This document shows positions 10,254-22,189 of a stretch of 64,000 nucleotides of DNA, piece by piece; positions within the stretch are counted from its first letter, which is position 1; every line of letters starts with the position of its first letter. The notes beneath the pieces are model-generated. The model was not told the DNA's origin, did no database searches, and was given only the letters and a program-made list of their open reading frames with translations. The stretch covers positions 37,330 to 101,329 of the forward strand of contig JFHB01000109.1 in assembly GCA_000729835.1 (NCBI GenBank), written 5' to 3'. The position numbers and the translations under genes are program-made. The DNA comes from Atkinsonella hypoxylon (taxonomy: Eukaryota > Ascomycota > Sordariomycetes > Hypocreales > Clavicipitaceae).

Positions 10254-12215
10254 CTACACAGAGTTCCACCCCAATGCCTTTTGAAACTCGTTTCTCAGCG
10301 CCACGTACAGTATACTACGATCCTCCTTGGTCGGCTGAATCCTCACCAACACGCGCAACGCATCTTCATTATGCTCGTTGAGGTGCAGTATATTGGCCCC
10401 TCTCCTTATCAGAGATGTAATATCCCTAGTGGCCTCGGCCGCTGTATAATCGTCTACCTTGGCATAAAACCGAATCGTGAGCTGCAGCATATTCTCCTTG
10501 TAGTCCGAAGCGGAGGTGGCAAAGGTAGCTGCAAAGTCGCATCTCACAAGCTTCCGCCAGCTCCATTTCCTGTTGGCCCTGAATGCATCTCGAACTATTT
10601 GGTAGTTGCTTGGTGGTGGAACAGGACTGCTCCGAAGAATATTGTAGAGCGTAGGCGTTGGCGACTCGAATGCAAACCTGTAGGCCCTTGCCATCGCGTC
10701 ATTCGAGATATGTGGCGCGTGCTTCCAAATGTCGTACTTTCTCCGAGTATGAAATCGTCGGATGCCGCACCATTTCAAGAAAAACGCGTCTACCTCGCGG
10801 TCATGGATTTCCGCGCCGTTCTTCCACAGAAGGTTGAAGAGCCAGACTGGTTGTGCGTCAGTGCTCTGCATGACCATGTTTAATGGTGTCATGTGATGCG
10901 GAGATGCCCGTGAGGTGTCGGCTCCCATCCTAATCAAGTCCTTGATGAGCTTCTTCAAGATGGCGTTCGCACGGGAGTACTGGTGAATCGAGATGGCGGC
11001 AGTGCAGGCCTCTTGCAGCGCCGTTTGACCTATGGAAGAATATCCGTTGATGTCTGCACCTTTCTCCAAGAAAAACTGAACAAGGTTCCTCACGTCCTCC
11101 GTGGCCTGGTCATTGTCCCTGTAGTATCTGACAGCCGTGGCCAAGACTGAATTGCCCGATGGATTGACGCTGGCTCCACGCGCGACGAGGTTTTTTACGC
11201 ATTCGATCTGCTCTTTTCGTCTTTGACTGTCAGGTGGAGTCCATTGAATCCGGAGTATGCCTTCTATCAACGGCGTATTGGAATTTGCGTTTGACGCCTC
11301 TATGGAGGCTCCATGCCGCAGTGCAAGATTCACGCCTTGCAAGTTGCCGCTACGCATGGCCGTATGGAGAGGGGTATTGTGGTTGTCGACGCTAATGATA
11401 TGGAAGGCCCAGGGAAAATCTTCAACCATGTGCCTCCAAGTACTAAAGCGAGAGGTCCTGTCGGCGGCAATAAAGTGGAAGATGGAAATGGTGTTTGGAC
11501 TGAACACACTCTGGGATGCGATGATCGCTTTTTCAGAAGCGGATCGCCTGAGGAGTAGTTGACCCATTTCCCAGTTTTTGAGTAGGAAAGCCAGGAAAAG
11601 GGGCATCCAGTGCCCGTATCCTAAATTTGATGGGTAGAAGTGCGAGAAGTAGCCGAGTTCCTTCATAACCAAGCTGGGAGAAAGGACCTTCGTGGCCCAG
11701 TCTCTACCGGAGCAAGGAATATCGACTCGCGCTCCCAAGTCGAGCAACAATGCCACAATTTCTAAGTTCTCGGACACGATGGCATAATGTAGGGCCGTTG
11801 CCGTTTCCCATCTCGTTGACAAATCGAATCCTACCGTGGGGAAACTTTCATGACATTCGTTGATGTTGCCCCCAAACTGAACAGACTTTCTCAGTGTGGC
11901 GGTAGCATATTTCGTCTTTTTCTTGTCCTTGACCGTGGAGGCCCATTTGATCGCATAGGAGTTGCCTTCCTTCGCGTCTCGAGTGTAGAGTTCCGGGGTT
12001 GCCATCTTGTTCCAATGCTTGGAGCATTGGCCTAAACGGCCGAGTGCCTTGCATGGAAGGTAGTCCATCACGTAGTATTTCAACTCTGTTGGCAAGCTGT
12101 TCAAGTATGATGACGGCCGAACAATCTGTCTGGAACAGGCGCTTAGAAATTCCCTCCTAGAGCAGTTTCTCAGCCTGACTGAGAGCTGCAGCGCTTTGTC
12201 GGATTTCGAATCCAT
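10254..12215 (-). CDS. F-box and ankyrin-repeat protein
   Basis: Single exon, 653 aa from the ATG at 12215 (MDSKSDKALQ). The frame is open five codons further but only to a TTG. Near residues 40-75 it has an F-box-like stretch (LNSLPTELKYYVMDYLPCKALGRLGQCSK), which would bind Skp1 in an SCF ubiquitin ligase. Several ankyrin-type repeats follow: TALHYAIVSENLEIVALLLDLGA, TPLHTAMRSGNLQGVNLALRHGA, GQTALQEACTAA and MTPLNMVMQSTD, a protein-binding scaffold. Such F-box/ankyrin proteins form large, rapidly changing families in filamentous fungi. The substrate cannot be told from sequence. Confidence 0.82.
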   Translation of the reverse strand: MDSKSDKALQLSVRLRNCSRREFLSACSRQIVRPSSYLNSLPTELKYYVMDYLPCKALGRLGQCSKHWNKMATPELYTRDAKEGNSYAIKWASTVKDKKKTKYATATLRKSVQFGGNINECHESFPTVGFDLSTRWETATALHYAIVSENLEIVALLLDLGARVDIPCSGRDWATKVLSPSLVMKELGYFSHFYPSNLGYGHWMPLFLAFLLKNWEMGQLLLRRSASEKAIIASQSVFSPNTISIFHFIAADRTSRFSTWRHMVEDFPWAFHIISVDNHNTPLHTAMRSGNLQGVNLALRHGASIEASNANSNTPLIEGILRIQWTPPDSQRRKEQIECVKNLVARGASVNPSGNSVLATAVRYYRDNDQATEDVRNLVQFFLEKGADINGYSSIGQTALQEACTAAISIHQYSRANAILKKLIKDLIRMGADTSRASPHHMTPLNMVMQSTDAQPVWLFNLLWKNGAEIHDREVDAFFLKWCGIRRFHTRRKYDIWKHAPHISNDAMARAYRFAFESPTPTLYNILRSSPVPPPSNYQIVRDAFRANRKWSWRKLVRCDFAATFATSASDYKENMLQLTIRFYAKVDDYTAAEATRDITSLIRRGANILHLNEHNEDALRVLVRIQPTKEDRSILYVALRNEFQKALGWNSV

Positions 12216-13752
12216 GTTGTACCACAGCAAAGGCCAAAATGATACGTCACAGATTGATACTGCTTCGCGAGCGTCTCTAGGAGACGTGGGTACTTGTATC
12301 GATTACAGATTTGAGCACGCGACGTGGTGTGAACTGGGCGTTTTTAACGTATTGAAAAGGAAAGTGAGGCTGTTGCAGTTGGTATTTTGCACTGAAAGGA
12401 TTGACAGCAAATTGAATCGCAGAGTGAGAGTGAACTTCTGCAGAAGAACCTAACGAATAATTGACTTGAAATTTCAAACGGAATGGGTGGGCGAACGGGG
12501 CAAAGAGGAAAAAAACAGGCGTGCTTACGTATTTGCAAGCTAAAGCTGAATTAAAGTTTCCTCTCGCATAGATGCGTTGTAGTGTAGTTTGAAAAGCGAT
12601 TGGAGGCGCAGAGCGCAAAATAACGATGAATCTGACGCCTGCTGGCAACTGGCGACGGGAGCTGCTAATATTACGTGTCTCTCTTTTTTATTTGCTCTAC
12701 TTCGTCTCGCTCGATTTTTTTTTTCTTTTTTTTTTTCTTTCATTCGCATCACTGTTCGAGACGTCAGATCAGACCAGGGACTAAAAAGAAGGAGTGCCAA
12801 ATGCTGCTTAAACACGTTGCTTCATTGTGATGCAAGATGCATCACTTTCGGTCCACAAGGCGACCTCATGCCTTGCTTTTTTTTTTTTTTTTTTTTCCCA
12901 CTAGTCCTTTAGCAGATGAGCTACGTATATTTTTGCTGTAATGACTCACTCTAATCTGAAGTAAAGAGACCAGCGGTCCTGGGCAGAACCCGCGGGTCAT
13001 ACTTCACTCCTTTTTCAAAAGATTATTTCTAGCAAGTGGGGTGCTACTACTTCTGGAATGTGTCGTACAATGGATCGGTTTCTAGAAGGACATGAGCGGT
13101 GGCGCGGCCACAGCTCATGTACTTTAATGGTGACATAGTTTTCTCTTTGCATCTACACATGTAAGGCCTGAGGGTGGGTAGGTGACAAGTCGCGATTTGT
13201 TCCCGTAAAACTTGCTCTGGTCTACACAAAATCCATCCATATACGCGTCTCAAAGTCCTTACTATGACTGCCGTTTTAGTTTTCATTTTTAGCAATGTCG
13301 TTAGGCAAGTGGATACTTAGGCGTCCACAATAGAATTCGGACCAGCAGCCAACCAATTGGACCCGAAGGCCGATGCCCGACGCCCGATGGCTGGTCATGA
13401 ACCTTCCATCCAGCTTCCATCCAGCTTGCCAGCGCGGCGCCTCCTGGGGGCTGCGTCACCCACATCGTCACCCACATCGTCACCCACATCGTCACCCACA
13501 TCGTCACATCGCCACGAACAGCTCCTAGGCCGACACCCAACTACGCAAGCATTCACGCATTCCAGAGCACCCTCTTTGCCATTTCTCCATGAGTTTTATG
13601 GCTTCCTGCACTCGACCTCGCACAGTCATGTCCAGACGCTGCCCCGTGGTCTGATTCTGGAATGCCGATTCTGCCTCATCCGACGCCGCTAGCCTCAATT
13701 CCGAAGACATACTGTAACATCGCATCTTTTATTGAATACCAACATCTTCAAA
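12216..13752. other. Intergenic between divergent F-box/ankyrin and Ubp2 genes
   Basis: 1.5 kb with T-rich tracts near 12716-12740 and 12869-12897 and a 12-bp minisatellite at 13455-13502. Open frames within it are short, repeat-driven or lack an ATG. No gene recognised. Confidence 0.55.
13455..13502. repeat. 12-bp minisatellite, 4 perfect units
   Basis: Unit GTCACCCACATC repeated four times without mismatch, followed by a partial unit. It lies about 250 bp upstream of the Ubp2 start codon. Period and purity point to replication slippage; there are no spacers, so it is not a CRISPR array. Confidence 0.95.
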
Positions 13753-16700
13753 ATGTCAGGAAATTACGACTCGAGGTCTCAGGAACAGGTGGAAAGCCCT
13801 TACGCGACGTTGCCGGGCACATCGCAAATGGGCTTTGTTACACACAATATGACGGCCATGAAGTCAAATCTGACACCCAGCAGGGAGGTTGCTGGTAAAC
13901 ATCATCGTCTTCGATGCAAGATGGCATAGAGTAGCTAACTTGGCCGTGGTTCAGGCTGCAGTCCCAGTCGGTGGATATACGAACTATTAAACAACGACTT
14001 TACCGTCTGCGATTTGTTCGAACGAGCGCGACATGCCCACTTTGATAGCACATACACATGGGACCACCCACATAAGCTTGTCATGAATGGAAACCAAAGC
14101 TTCTCAACTTCGTCGTCACGTATACTCTCCTCGATATGTCTCGACTGTCATTTCCACTTCGTCTTCAAATTGTCCTGGGATGCTATCCACATCGACTCCC
14201 TGTGCCACCCAAACCAATCATCATGGCCGCTGCGAGATAATCAGTTTCCGTGGCATCATCTGGTTTGGGTGGGGTCTGGGTCGGATCCCGAAATTGCACA
14301 AGACAATAATAAATATTACCCTTTACTTACCCGAGAACATTTTGTCTGCTCAGCACCACCCTGTACATTTCAGCTTACACTTGAAGTCTCACAACCTCGA
14401 ATGCCTCAGTCGTGGATAAAACTATTGTTGGATCGAGAGGCAATATGCGAGCAACTAAGGATTGCTAAAGAGCAAGAACCGAGTCGCTACGAAAGCGCTA
14501 CAGACGATTGGGCATATCAAGCAACACTGAACCTCAACACCTATCTCAAGAATTTGTTGGAATGTTCTCCTGAGGATGCTAGAAGTATATCAAAACGAAA
14601 TAAGCGTTTCGCCGTTTTGTTTGGGCCTCGATGCTTTGTCATGTTTCGAGATTTGGAGTTTGCAGAAAACATCGATGTCAAAGATGGAGTGGATGAAGGT
14701 TCTTTCACCCCTTCTCCCCCGCCACCTGCGACCGGACCTTCTGGGGCCACCGAGATAGGCACATATCGATCATACTTGGAAGACGTCAGGTCTGAGGTGC
14801 AGTGTCTGATACAAAAGGCAGCCCAGGCAGCCGAACGACCTGCTATTATCACACCCGTGCTTCACGCAGATTTGGGATGTCAGGAAGTCCCAAATGTCTC
14901 TTCAAACGTTCTTGTCAATGTAGAAAGATACAAGATCATAGGAGTGCTTCCAAACGAAACCCGGGAAGCGGTTGTCAATGCGTACAAGCGGCAATGGGAA
15001 CTGCTACCAAGTCGTAGAAGAGCTTTGGTGGACAGCATCATGGGCATCGCGAACGACACCGGGGACGAACTCCTCTCTGATTATGCTATTACTCAGTCTT
15101 CAGTATATGATAACCAAACTCATCGACCCCGAAATAGCGACGATGATAGTCTAGTACCGCAAGCGCTCAATTTTCTCGGCTTACAGCCTCCTAATAATCA
15201 CAGCGCAGAATCTTTAATACAGGCTTTCCGACGAAAGCTTACACAAAGCCCAGCAGATGCAACCACTGCAAGGTCAATGCTCCTGATAATTGCACAAAAT
15301 TCGAATGATGATATCTACCAAGCTCAGCTCTTGATGGAGGTTGATGCGAAAATGTCGTTGGACACAAGCCGAGCGATTCTTGAAGTCGTCAATACAGACG
15401 GTCCATGGCAGACTGTCTACGATGCGGCAAAGAAGAAGGTAAGACGTCCTACATCAAAGATTCAGCAACAATTTGATACTCACACCAACCACAGCTCGAA
15501 GCGAGCAAGAGCAAAGATGAAACCCAGCTTTACCTCGACGCCCTGGAAGCCATTGCAGATCATGTTTACTCTCCGGCCCTCAAGCAAGCTGCGTTGGAAA
15601 TGAGACAAGAATATGGCATGTTTGGCTTCAAAAACAGTTCCAACAGTGACGAGAAGAAGCTGGCCAACTACGCGTTACCAGTCGGTCTGCACAATATTGG
15701 AAATACGTGCTACCTCAACAGTTTATTGCAATATTTATTCACTGTAAAGCCTATCAGAGACATTGTCTTCAACTATGATGATGTCAGGTTGGCGCTGACC
15801 GATGAAAGCATCAAAGCCCGATTGCTGGGAGGGAACAGAATGCAGATGGATCGTGGAGAAGCTGTTGTAGCTCAGGCTTGTGAGTTTCAGCCAGAATACC
15901 AGAATGGGCAACTTTAAAGAGCTAATGAATTTTCCTTAGTCGTCAAGGAGTTGTCGGAACTCTTCAAGGATTTAATGACCTCGAGGCAAGCTGCATCGAA
16001 GCCATCTCAGCGCTTAGCAAATGCGGTGCTTCTTTCAACACACACCCTGCTTCATAATCCGAAACCGACATCAGAACCATCCGCTGGATCAAATCCGCCT
16101 CCACTTCCTGTACGCCCTTCGCCAGCACCACCCTCCAAAGCGCTTCAAGACATTGAGATGATGAATGCCCCTACGAATCTCGTACCGGAATCCGCGGAAA
16201 CGGCTAGCGATTCCAGCTCCAGGACTTTGGTTGATCACGAGGACGCAAGATCAGATCGCTCATATGAGAAGGTGGATAAGGTTGCGACCAATGTGCAGGC
16301 CAGCACGATTGAAGAGATTTCAGAAACTGGTGATGGTGATGCCACGATGCTCGAAATAGATCATGCGTCTGGAGACATCAACCAACCAACAGACACAGGA
16401 GAAACCGTCTCCAACCCACATACGAATAATGAAAATGGGGCGCAGGATATAGACATGGCTGATGTCGCTACCGAGCCCGAAACAGTCGACCAGAAAGTGC
16501 TAAATGCTCTGGAACATCAGAAAAGATCATCTGGTACAGATCAACAAGATGTCGAGGAAGTCATGGGTAGCATCATCAACCGTCTTCAGGCCGCTATTCG
16601 GCCAAGCTCGATTGACGAGAAAACGGGCATACAGCTCGAGAAGATTATGGAAACATTCTTCGTCACCACAGTCAATTACACTAAAAAATTTGACGAAACG

Positions 16701-17852
16701 AAATATCAGTCAGAAATCAGTTTTGACCGTGCTATTACCGCGTTCCCTGCGCCAGATGGCCCATGTTCGTTGTACGACGCCCTGGGCCGAAATTTTGATC
16801 AGCAAATTCTGGAAGACAGTAAATTATCGAGATACACTGCCATCAAGACATTACCGCCAGTATTGCATGTCTTGATTCAACGGTCACAATCTATGGGGAG
16901 TAAGAACGGCAACGCTGTGGTCATTCCCGAAGTATTGTTTCTAGACAGATACATGGACGCGCCTCATAACTCGCCCGTCTTCCGACGTCGTGTGGAAGCT
17001 TGGGCTCTCTCGGATCGCATATCTGATGTCAAGGCGCAAATTGCCAAGGTCGATTGCAATCCAAATTACATCTCATATCTAGAGAACTACTCCAAGGGGC
17101 TGGTAGAAATAGGGATTTCTGAAGGTGAGGCCGAGGTCACCACTACGGATGAAGAAACGGCAGAAATGATGTTTGCGCCAGAGGAGAATTGGGAATTTGA
17201 CGGTCCTGTCGATGACGACTTTCTCCTTATCAACTCAGCCATCCTAACCGATAACAAGCAGCAGATCCCCGTCGAGCCCAAGCCCAAGCCCTTGAGCATC
17301 CGGGAAACCGATGTAGCCATTCGTCAGATGATGGAAAATGAGCTACAGCAGAGAGAGCAGATCCTCAAAGAATATCATGAGAGTTTAAAGGGAATGCCGT
17401 ATCGCTTGCATGCTGTAATCTGTCATCGTGGCCAGCTGATGTCGGGGCATTACTGGGTCTGGATTCGCGATTTTGAGGAAAATCTCTGGAGATGGTACAA
17501 TGACGCCGACGTTAAGGAAAACAAAGATACAAAAGAAGTTCTCGAAACCCTCAGTACCAGCGGCGAGCCTTACTTTTTGTGCTATGTTCGGGATGAAGAC
17601 AAGACGGATTTTGTCGACGTGCCCAAGCGGCAGCCTGCTAGCCCTCCGTCAGAAGTGCAAGACAATCCGGCATCAGAGATACCCACCGATAAAGAAGGTG
17701 ATGTGGATGCTATGGCAGAAGTCGTAGACCCCCAGGTTGCTGGCATCACATCTACCACGGGCATAGGCACGGACACGGGCACGACTACTACGGTCACACC
17801 CATTGCCGAAGAAGAATCTAGGGAGACAGATACACTTGGGATGGAAACATGA
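13753..17852 (+). CDS. ubp2: Ubiquitin-specific protease Ubp2 (USP, C19 peptidase)
   Basis: Four exons, 13753-13894, 13955-15438, 15495-15879 and 15940-17852, give 1307 aa. The N-terminus MSGNYDSRSQEQVESPYATL and the Cys-rich CLDCHFHF segment fit the Ubp2 N-terminal region. The catalytic Cys box GLHNIGNTCYLNSLLQY places Cys at about residue 614, and the His box SGHYWVW places His at about 1174. The ~560 residues between are interrupted by a long acidic, Ser/Thr-rich insert (about 700-860), as is usual for Ubp2. The enzyme removes ubiquitin, favouring K63 chains, and in yeast works with Rsp5 in endocytic sorting. The start is supported by AAAATGTC context and by splice phases that join every exon in frame. 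Confidence 0.92.
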
Positions 17853-18176
17853 AGATCCCCGTTGCAACCAAAATGGGGCTTCATGGAATGACCAGTATTT
17901 CCCCCTATTACGCAAATGCATATATGCTGGGAGTGTAGTAAGGTTTGGGTAACAGCATAGCAGACAGCCATGCAAGCATTAGAATTATGGCATCTGTTGC
18001 AGCGCTTTAGGACATGATTGAGATTATAAATTAGGGGTATGATAGCAGCTGTTGCATGGAAAAGTGGTCATGTCACTACTGGGCTCGCAGTCATAGTCGA
18101 TCTGGCCATGGACTTTCTCAACACATCGCTGCTGTTCACAATACAGAACTCAAAAATATCCATCCGATCACATTAT
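17853..18176. other. Intergenic between convergent genes
   Basis: 3' flanks of Ubp2 (+) and the enoyl-CoA hydratase gene (-). Nothing recognised. Confidence 0.6.
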
Positions 18177-19175
18177 TTACCGACCCTTAAATACAGGCTT
18201 CCTCTTCTCCTGAAACGCCTTGAGTGCCTCGTTGCGATCCTCAGTAGCCACCACCCTCTCGTACATTTCATTCTCCTTATCATGTCTGGCCCATGCCACG
18301 GCCTGCAATGCCGCGCGAATCGCCACGGGGCCACCCTCACAAATCTCCTGCGCCAGACGAACTGCCTCTGCCAGTGCGGATTTCCTAGCCGTCTCCAGAA
18401 TATCGGCGTCCCGCTGATTCTTCTCCGGAACCACTTCTACTAATCTATCTGCCAGACCAAGGAAGTAGGCCTCGGGGGCAGCGACCCGACGCCCCGTGAG
18501 TATCAAGTCTCGCGCGCGCGAGAGGCCGATAATAGCGGGTAAACGGGCGGTGCCTCCCGCGCCAGGGATGATGCCCAATCTTGTTTCCGGAAGCCCAACA
18601 ACCGCATTCGAGGACAAGACGCGGAAGTGCGTCGAGAGCGCGAGTTCGAGGCCGCCGCCCAGGGCCAGGGAGGAAATGGCCGAGATGGTGGGGATCTGGA
18701 GCTCTGAGAGAGCTGTGAACGTGGCGCGGAGGTTGGTCAGGAAGTCGGCGGTCCTGCAGACGGGGGACGTCAATTCAAGCACGTTGCCACAAGAAAATTC
18801 CCAGCGGAGGAGCCCAACTCACTCGGCTTGCGTGAAGCCCTTCCTCTCCTTCAGATCGGCCCCCGCGCAGAAACAGGCGTCCACCGCGCTGGCAAGCACC
18901 AGGGCTCTCGTCGGGCCGGCGTGGGCCCTCAGGCGGGACGGCGAGCCTGTCTCTTCGCCGTTGGGGCCGTATTGCGCTGCGACGTCGTCTACTTCGGCGC
19001 GCAGAACGGCCAGGAGGCCTTTTGAGAGGGCGTTGCGGGCTTCCGGGCGGTTGAGCTCGAGGACGCGGATGTGCCCTGTTTGGGCGGGGAGGTCGGTGAC
19101 GCGGATGAGAGGGGTGTTGGTTGAGTAGAGGCGGTGGCTGCGGGGGATAGGCGCGAGACGCAGGCGGGGAGGCAT
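18177..19175 (-). CDS. Mitochondrial enoyl-CoA hydratase/isomerase family protein (AUH-like)
   Basis: Two exons, 19175-18823 and 18753-18177, give 309 aa. The ATG at 19175 begins an Arg-rich leader (MPPRLRLAPIPRSHRLYSTN), a probable mitochondrial targeting peptide. Crotonase motifs follow: ELNRPEARNALS, the oxyanion-hole segment FCAGADLKERKGF, SALALGGGLELAL-type helix, and LPETRLGIIPGAGGTARLP with the catalytic Glu. The LGIIPGAGGT form is close to AUH/methylglutaconyl-CoA hydratase of leucine breakdown, but crotonase substrates cannot be assigned safely from sequence. A purine/pyrimidine-rich repeat (CTTT and GGAA runs) lies just upstream of the start. Confidence 0.88.
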
Positions 19176-19465
19176 TTTAATTGATTGCTTTCTTTCTTCT
19201 TTCTTTCTTTTTTGCTGTGAATTATTTTTGAAGGAAGGAAGGAAGGAAGGTTTGTTGGGTGATTGAGGAGGAATCTGGTTTGAAATGTGGGCTTGGGTGA
19301 CGTTGCGCGGCTTGCGTCGGTACATGGACTCTGGGCCGAGGTTGGGTGTGGTAGTGAGGGACTCAATGACAAGACAAGCTGTGAGCATCTACTATATACC
19401 CAAGCTATTTGATATACAATTCACTGTGAATATACACCCAGTGGAAATGGAACCCAATGCAGGTC

Positions 19466-20323
19466 CTACCCCGACCTATTCGACCCTGACAAGGGCCCGT
19501 TATCCAACTTGTCAGGCTGGAACTCAAACGCCAGGTTCTCCCTCTCCCGCAAGAAGCAGTCCACCCTCTCGTCTTTCGTCCTTCCCGATGCCGCGAGGCT
19601 TTTCTCCCTCATCCTCTGCCCGATAGTCCAATCGTTCTGCTGCACATAGTCGGCGTACTGCTCACCCGCAGCTTCCGCGCGACTCATCTGCGCCAGCGCC
19701 CCAATCATGCACATGCATACCACGAGCGTGGCAAACATGCCGTTGCTCATGTACATCGGCTCCCGGGGCCCAACATGGTCTCTCTCGTTCCGCCAGCGCT
19801 CCCAGTCTTCCCATGTTGCGTTGCGCGATGCGTTCCCCGGTCGGTGCCGCCACGCCACGTCTGCCTCGCGGGGGCTGCGTGCTCGCTGGCCTTCCGTCCA
19901 GCCTATTCCGTGGTGATCGTACAGACGGCGCTTGTTAGGGTCGCTTAGGAGCTCGTTTGCCGCGACGGCCAGGCGGTAGCGCTCGAGACGGGTTGCGCTG
20001 GAGAGCTTCTGGGCTGAGACGGGCCGGTCGTGGTCGTGGGTGTCTGGGTGGTAGAGCTTCACTAGTTGGTAGAAGCGGTGTTTTGTATAGGGTGCTCCTC
20101 GCTTTGTGCCGAGGATTTCATAGGGAGTCGGGTGAGCTGCTTTTGGCCATGGCGGGATGGGATCGGGGGACTGGGGTTTCGGCGGGTGGGTGGCGTAGCA
20201 TCTTGCCTTTACGGCGGTATGTGTGCAGCAGGGCTTTCTGGGTGCTGAGCAGTGCGACGATGCGAGTTGGGATAGGGAGGAGGGAAATGCACAGGTTAGG
20301 GCGGCTGGGTGTCTGGGCGGCAT
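19466..20323 (-). CDS. DnaJ domain (J-protein) with one membrane segment, probably mitochondrial
   Basis: Single exon, 285 aa, ATG at 20323. A basic, Ser/Ala-rich leader is followed by a J domain starting TPYEILGTKRGAPYTKHRFY, with the HPD motif in KLYHPDTHDHD and helix IV ending LLSDPNKRRLYDHHGIGW. The HPD tripeptide stimulates Hsp70 ATPase. A hydrophobic segment (GMFATLVVCMCMIGALAQM) lies near residue 205, then a charged tail. The layout fits a mitochondrial inner-membrane J-protein with the J domain before the membrane span. Confidence 0.85.
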   Translation of the reverse strand: MPPRHPAALTCAFPSSLSQLASSHCSAPRKPCCTHTAVKARCYATHPPKPQSPDPIPPWPKAAHPTPYEILGTKRGAPYTKHRFYQLVKLYHPDTHDHDRPVSAQKLSSATRLERYRLAVAANELLSDPNKRRLYDHHGIGWTEGQRARSPREADVAWRHRPGNASRNATWEDWERWRNERDHVGPREPMYMSNGMFATLVVCMCMIGALAQMSRAEAAGEQYADYVQQNDWTIGQRMREKSLAASGRTKDERVDCFLRERENLAFEFQPDKLDNGPLSGSNRSG

Positions 20324-20612
20324 TGTTGTAGTAGATGATGGCGATGAAGTTGCGGCTTGCGTGCGACTGCGGGGTTTTGATGGATGATCTGGGCAGTTGC
20401 ATTACATTACCTAAGCTCTACAGTGTATTGTGTGTGACATTGATGGCTGACTACATGCATCAATGCTCGTCACCACTCTTTGCTTATATGATGGCTGGAT
20501 ATCGATGACGATCAAACACGCCCACTTTGGGCGGCAATTCCTAGAACTACGTCCATCTCATCAAGCAGGCCGGAGAAACTGCCCAGAAGCGCCGTGTCAG
20601 AAGGCCCATGAT

Positions 20613-22189
20613 TCAACGAGCCGCAAGCTTATGCATCATGGCGCTATAGTATTTCTGTGGCCCTTTGTCAGTCATTCCGCTTGCGAAAACTGGCCTGTTC
20701 AGGTTACACGCTGGGAATCACGTACTGTTTCTGCCCCAGCCCCAACCGAGCGTATCTTAGACGCGAGCCATCCTGGCACAGGTCCGCGCTCGACGTCAAA
20801 TCGTGCGTCTTCATCACTGACACTGTCATTGAAGACGATCTCGCGCGGCAGGTGAGGAAATCGAACGGCCGGTCTTCCGATCCCAACCGCATCGCAGGCG
20901 CCACTGGAGATGGCTTCATTGATGCCCACGCGGCTGCGAATCCCGCCCGTTATAATCAGCACCAGGTCCGGAAACCTGCGGCGGATCTCCTCGCCGGCTT
21001 TTCGGAAAAAGCCCTCTCGCGCGGCCGTTCTTGAGGTCTTGGTCTCGGACTCGTGGGTCGTGTATTCGGTGCTAAGCATCTGGAGCAGAGATCTAATTAG
21101 AGTGCACTCCACTCATAACAAGGCCATTCTGCCGCACCTTGGGGTCTTCGAAAGAGCCTCCGCTCAGTTGGATGTAGTCCACGGCTTCTTCATGGATGAG
21201 TTGTACGTGTCTTATGAATTCCTCAAATGCGTCAGAGCTCGCGCTGTCCCTGTCAGCGCTGTTGAGTTTGACACCCACGCAAAACGTCGACGGAACATGT
21301 TGTCGAATCGCTCGTATCGTTCGCAGGAGGAGTTCCGCTCGTTTGTCGACTGATCCTCCGAACTCGTCTTCCCGCCTGTTACTGTCGGGCGACAAGAATT
21401 GAGATATCAGGAACCCATCTATTACCTCCAGTTAGCTGTGTGCTTTCTGCATCCTCTATTCTCGTCCTCGATGGAGATGGCGCCGTACGTCCCGCGTGTA
21501 TCTCGACACCACTGAATCCGGATTGTGAGGCTAATACAGCTGCCCGGCAGAATTGGGAGATGACGACATAGATCTGGGTTCGGGTCATTTCTTGTGGTGT
21601 GCCGAATATTAATATTCGTGCGGCGGAGGCGATTAGGTTGTCACCTAGTTGGAGAGGAATGGCGCTCGGTGCAAGAGTCTTTGAACAGTAGGAGCGCGAT
21701 CCTGCGCCGATGGGCGACTGACGCCCTGGATGGTTTCTGCAGTGTCGCGGTCAATATCATTGCCAGAAAGCTTTGCCAAGGTCAGACTCACATCTGCGCG
21801 ATGATATGGCACCCTTGCTTCCGCACATCTTCTGTCCATGGGGCCCATCGCTTTATAATATCTTCATCAACCATCTCGTCCAGGACTGTAACATCGCCCC
21901 GGGCTCCGAGATATCTATCATCAACCATAATGTTCCCTCAACCTTGCGCGTCAGCTATCGGTCGCTGTCCCGACGGGGATGCTCTGCTCTCACCGGTGAC
22001 CAACGCAGACCATCCCCCCGCGGCCCAATGCTTGTATATCTCAATCTGTTCAGGCGTTGGGCTTCCGTGGACGGCCATCTTTTCGGACATGGCTGACTTG
22101 ATGATGCGATTGCTGAGCGACAAGCCACATGGTAACATGAGAGAACGTCCCGCTAAGGATGATTTCGACTTAGAGTGTGGTAGAGACAT
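20613..22189 (-). CDS. Old yellow enzyme family NAD(P)H:flavin oxidoreductase (ene-reductase)
   Basis: Six exons: 22189-21994, 21936-21792, 21736-21489, 21418-21138, 21079-20726 and 20654-20613, giving 421 aa. All splice phases close, and the joined protein has the family blocks in order: LVTGNIMVDDRYLGARGD, AQINHPGRQSPIGAGSRSY, FGTPQEMT, GVEIHAGHGFLISQFLSP, NRREDEFGGS, QLSGGSFEDPK and GIGRPAVRFPHLP. The last exon is 42 nt and encodes KYYSAMMHKLAAR. FMN-dependent enzymes of this class reduce activated C=C bonds. It is divergent from the FAD hydroxylase across a 422-bp shared promoter that carries the cluster element at 22373. Alternative: a 2,4-dienoyl-CoA or xenobiotic reductase; the substrate is unknown. 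Confidence 0.88.

Noticed and set aside
10143..10883. 246-codon plus-strand frame
   Set aside because: It is antisense to the F-box/ankyrin gene, with odd composition and no domains.
13455..13510. Regular repeats that might suggest a CRISPR array
   Set aside because: Units are directly adjacent with no unique spacers, the context is eukaryotic, and the pattern is a minisatellite.
13301..13692. Overlapping frames on both strands across the 12-bp repeat
   Set aside because: Both frames depend on the 12-bp repeat, whose length is a multiple of three, so openness is automatic.
18496..19128. 210-codon plus-strand frame
   Set aside because: It lies opposite the enoyl-CoA hydratase exons, has no family motif, and follows the GC bias of the real gene.
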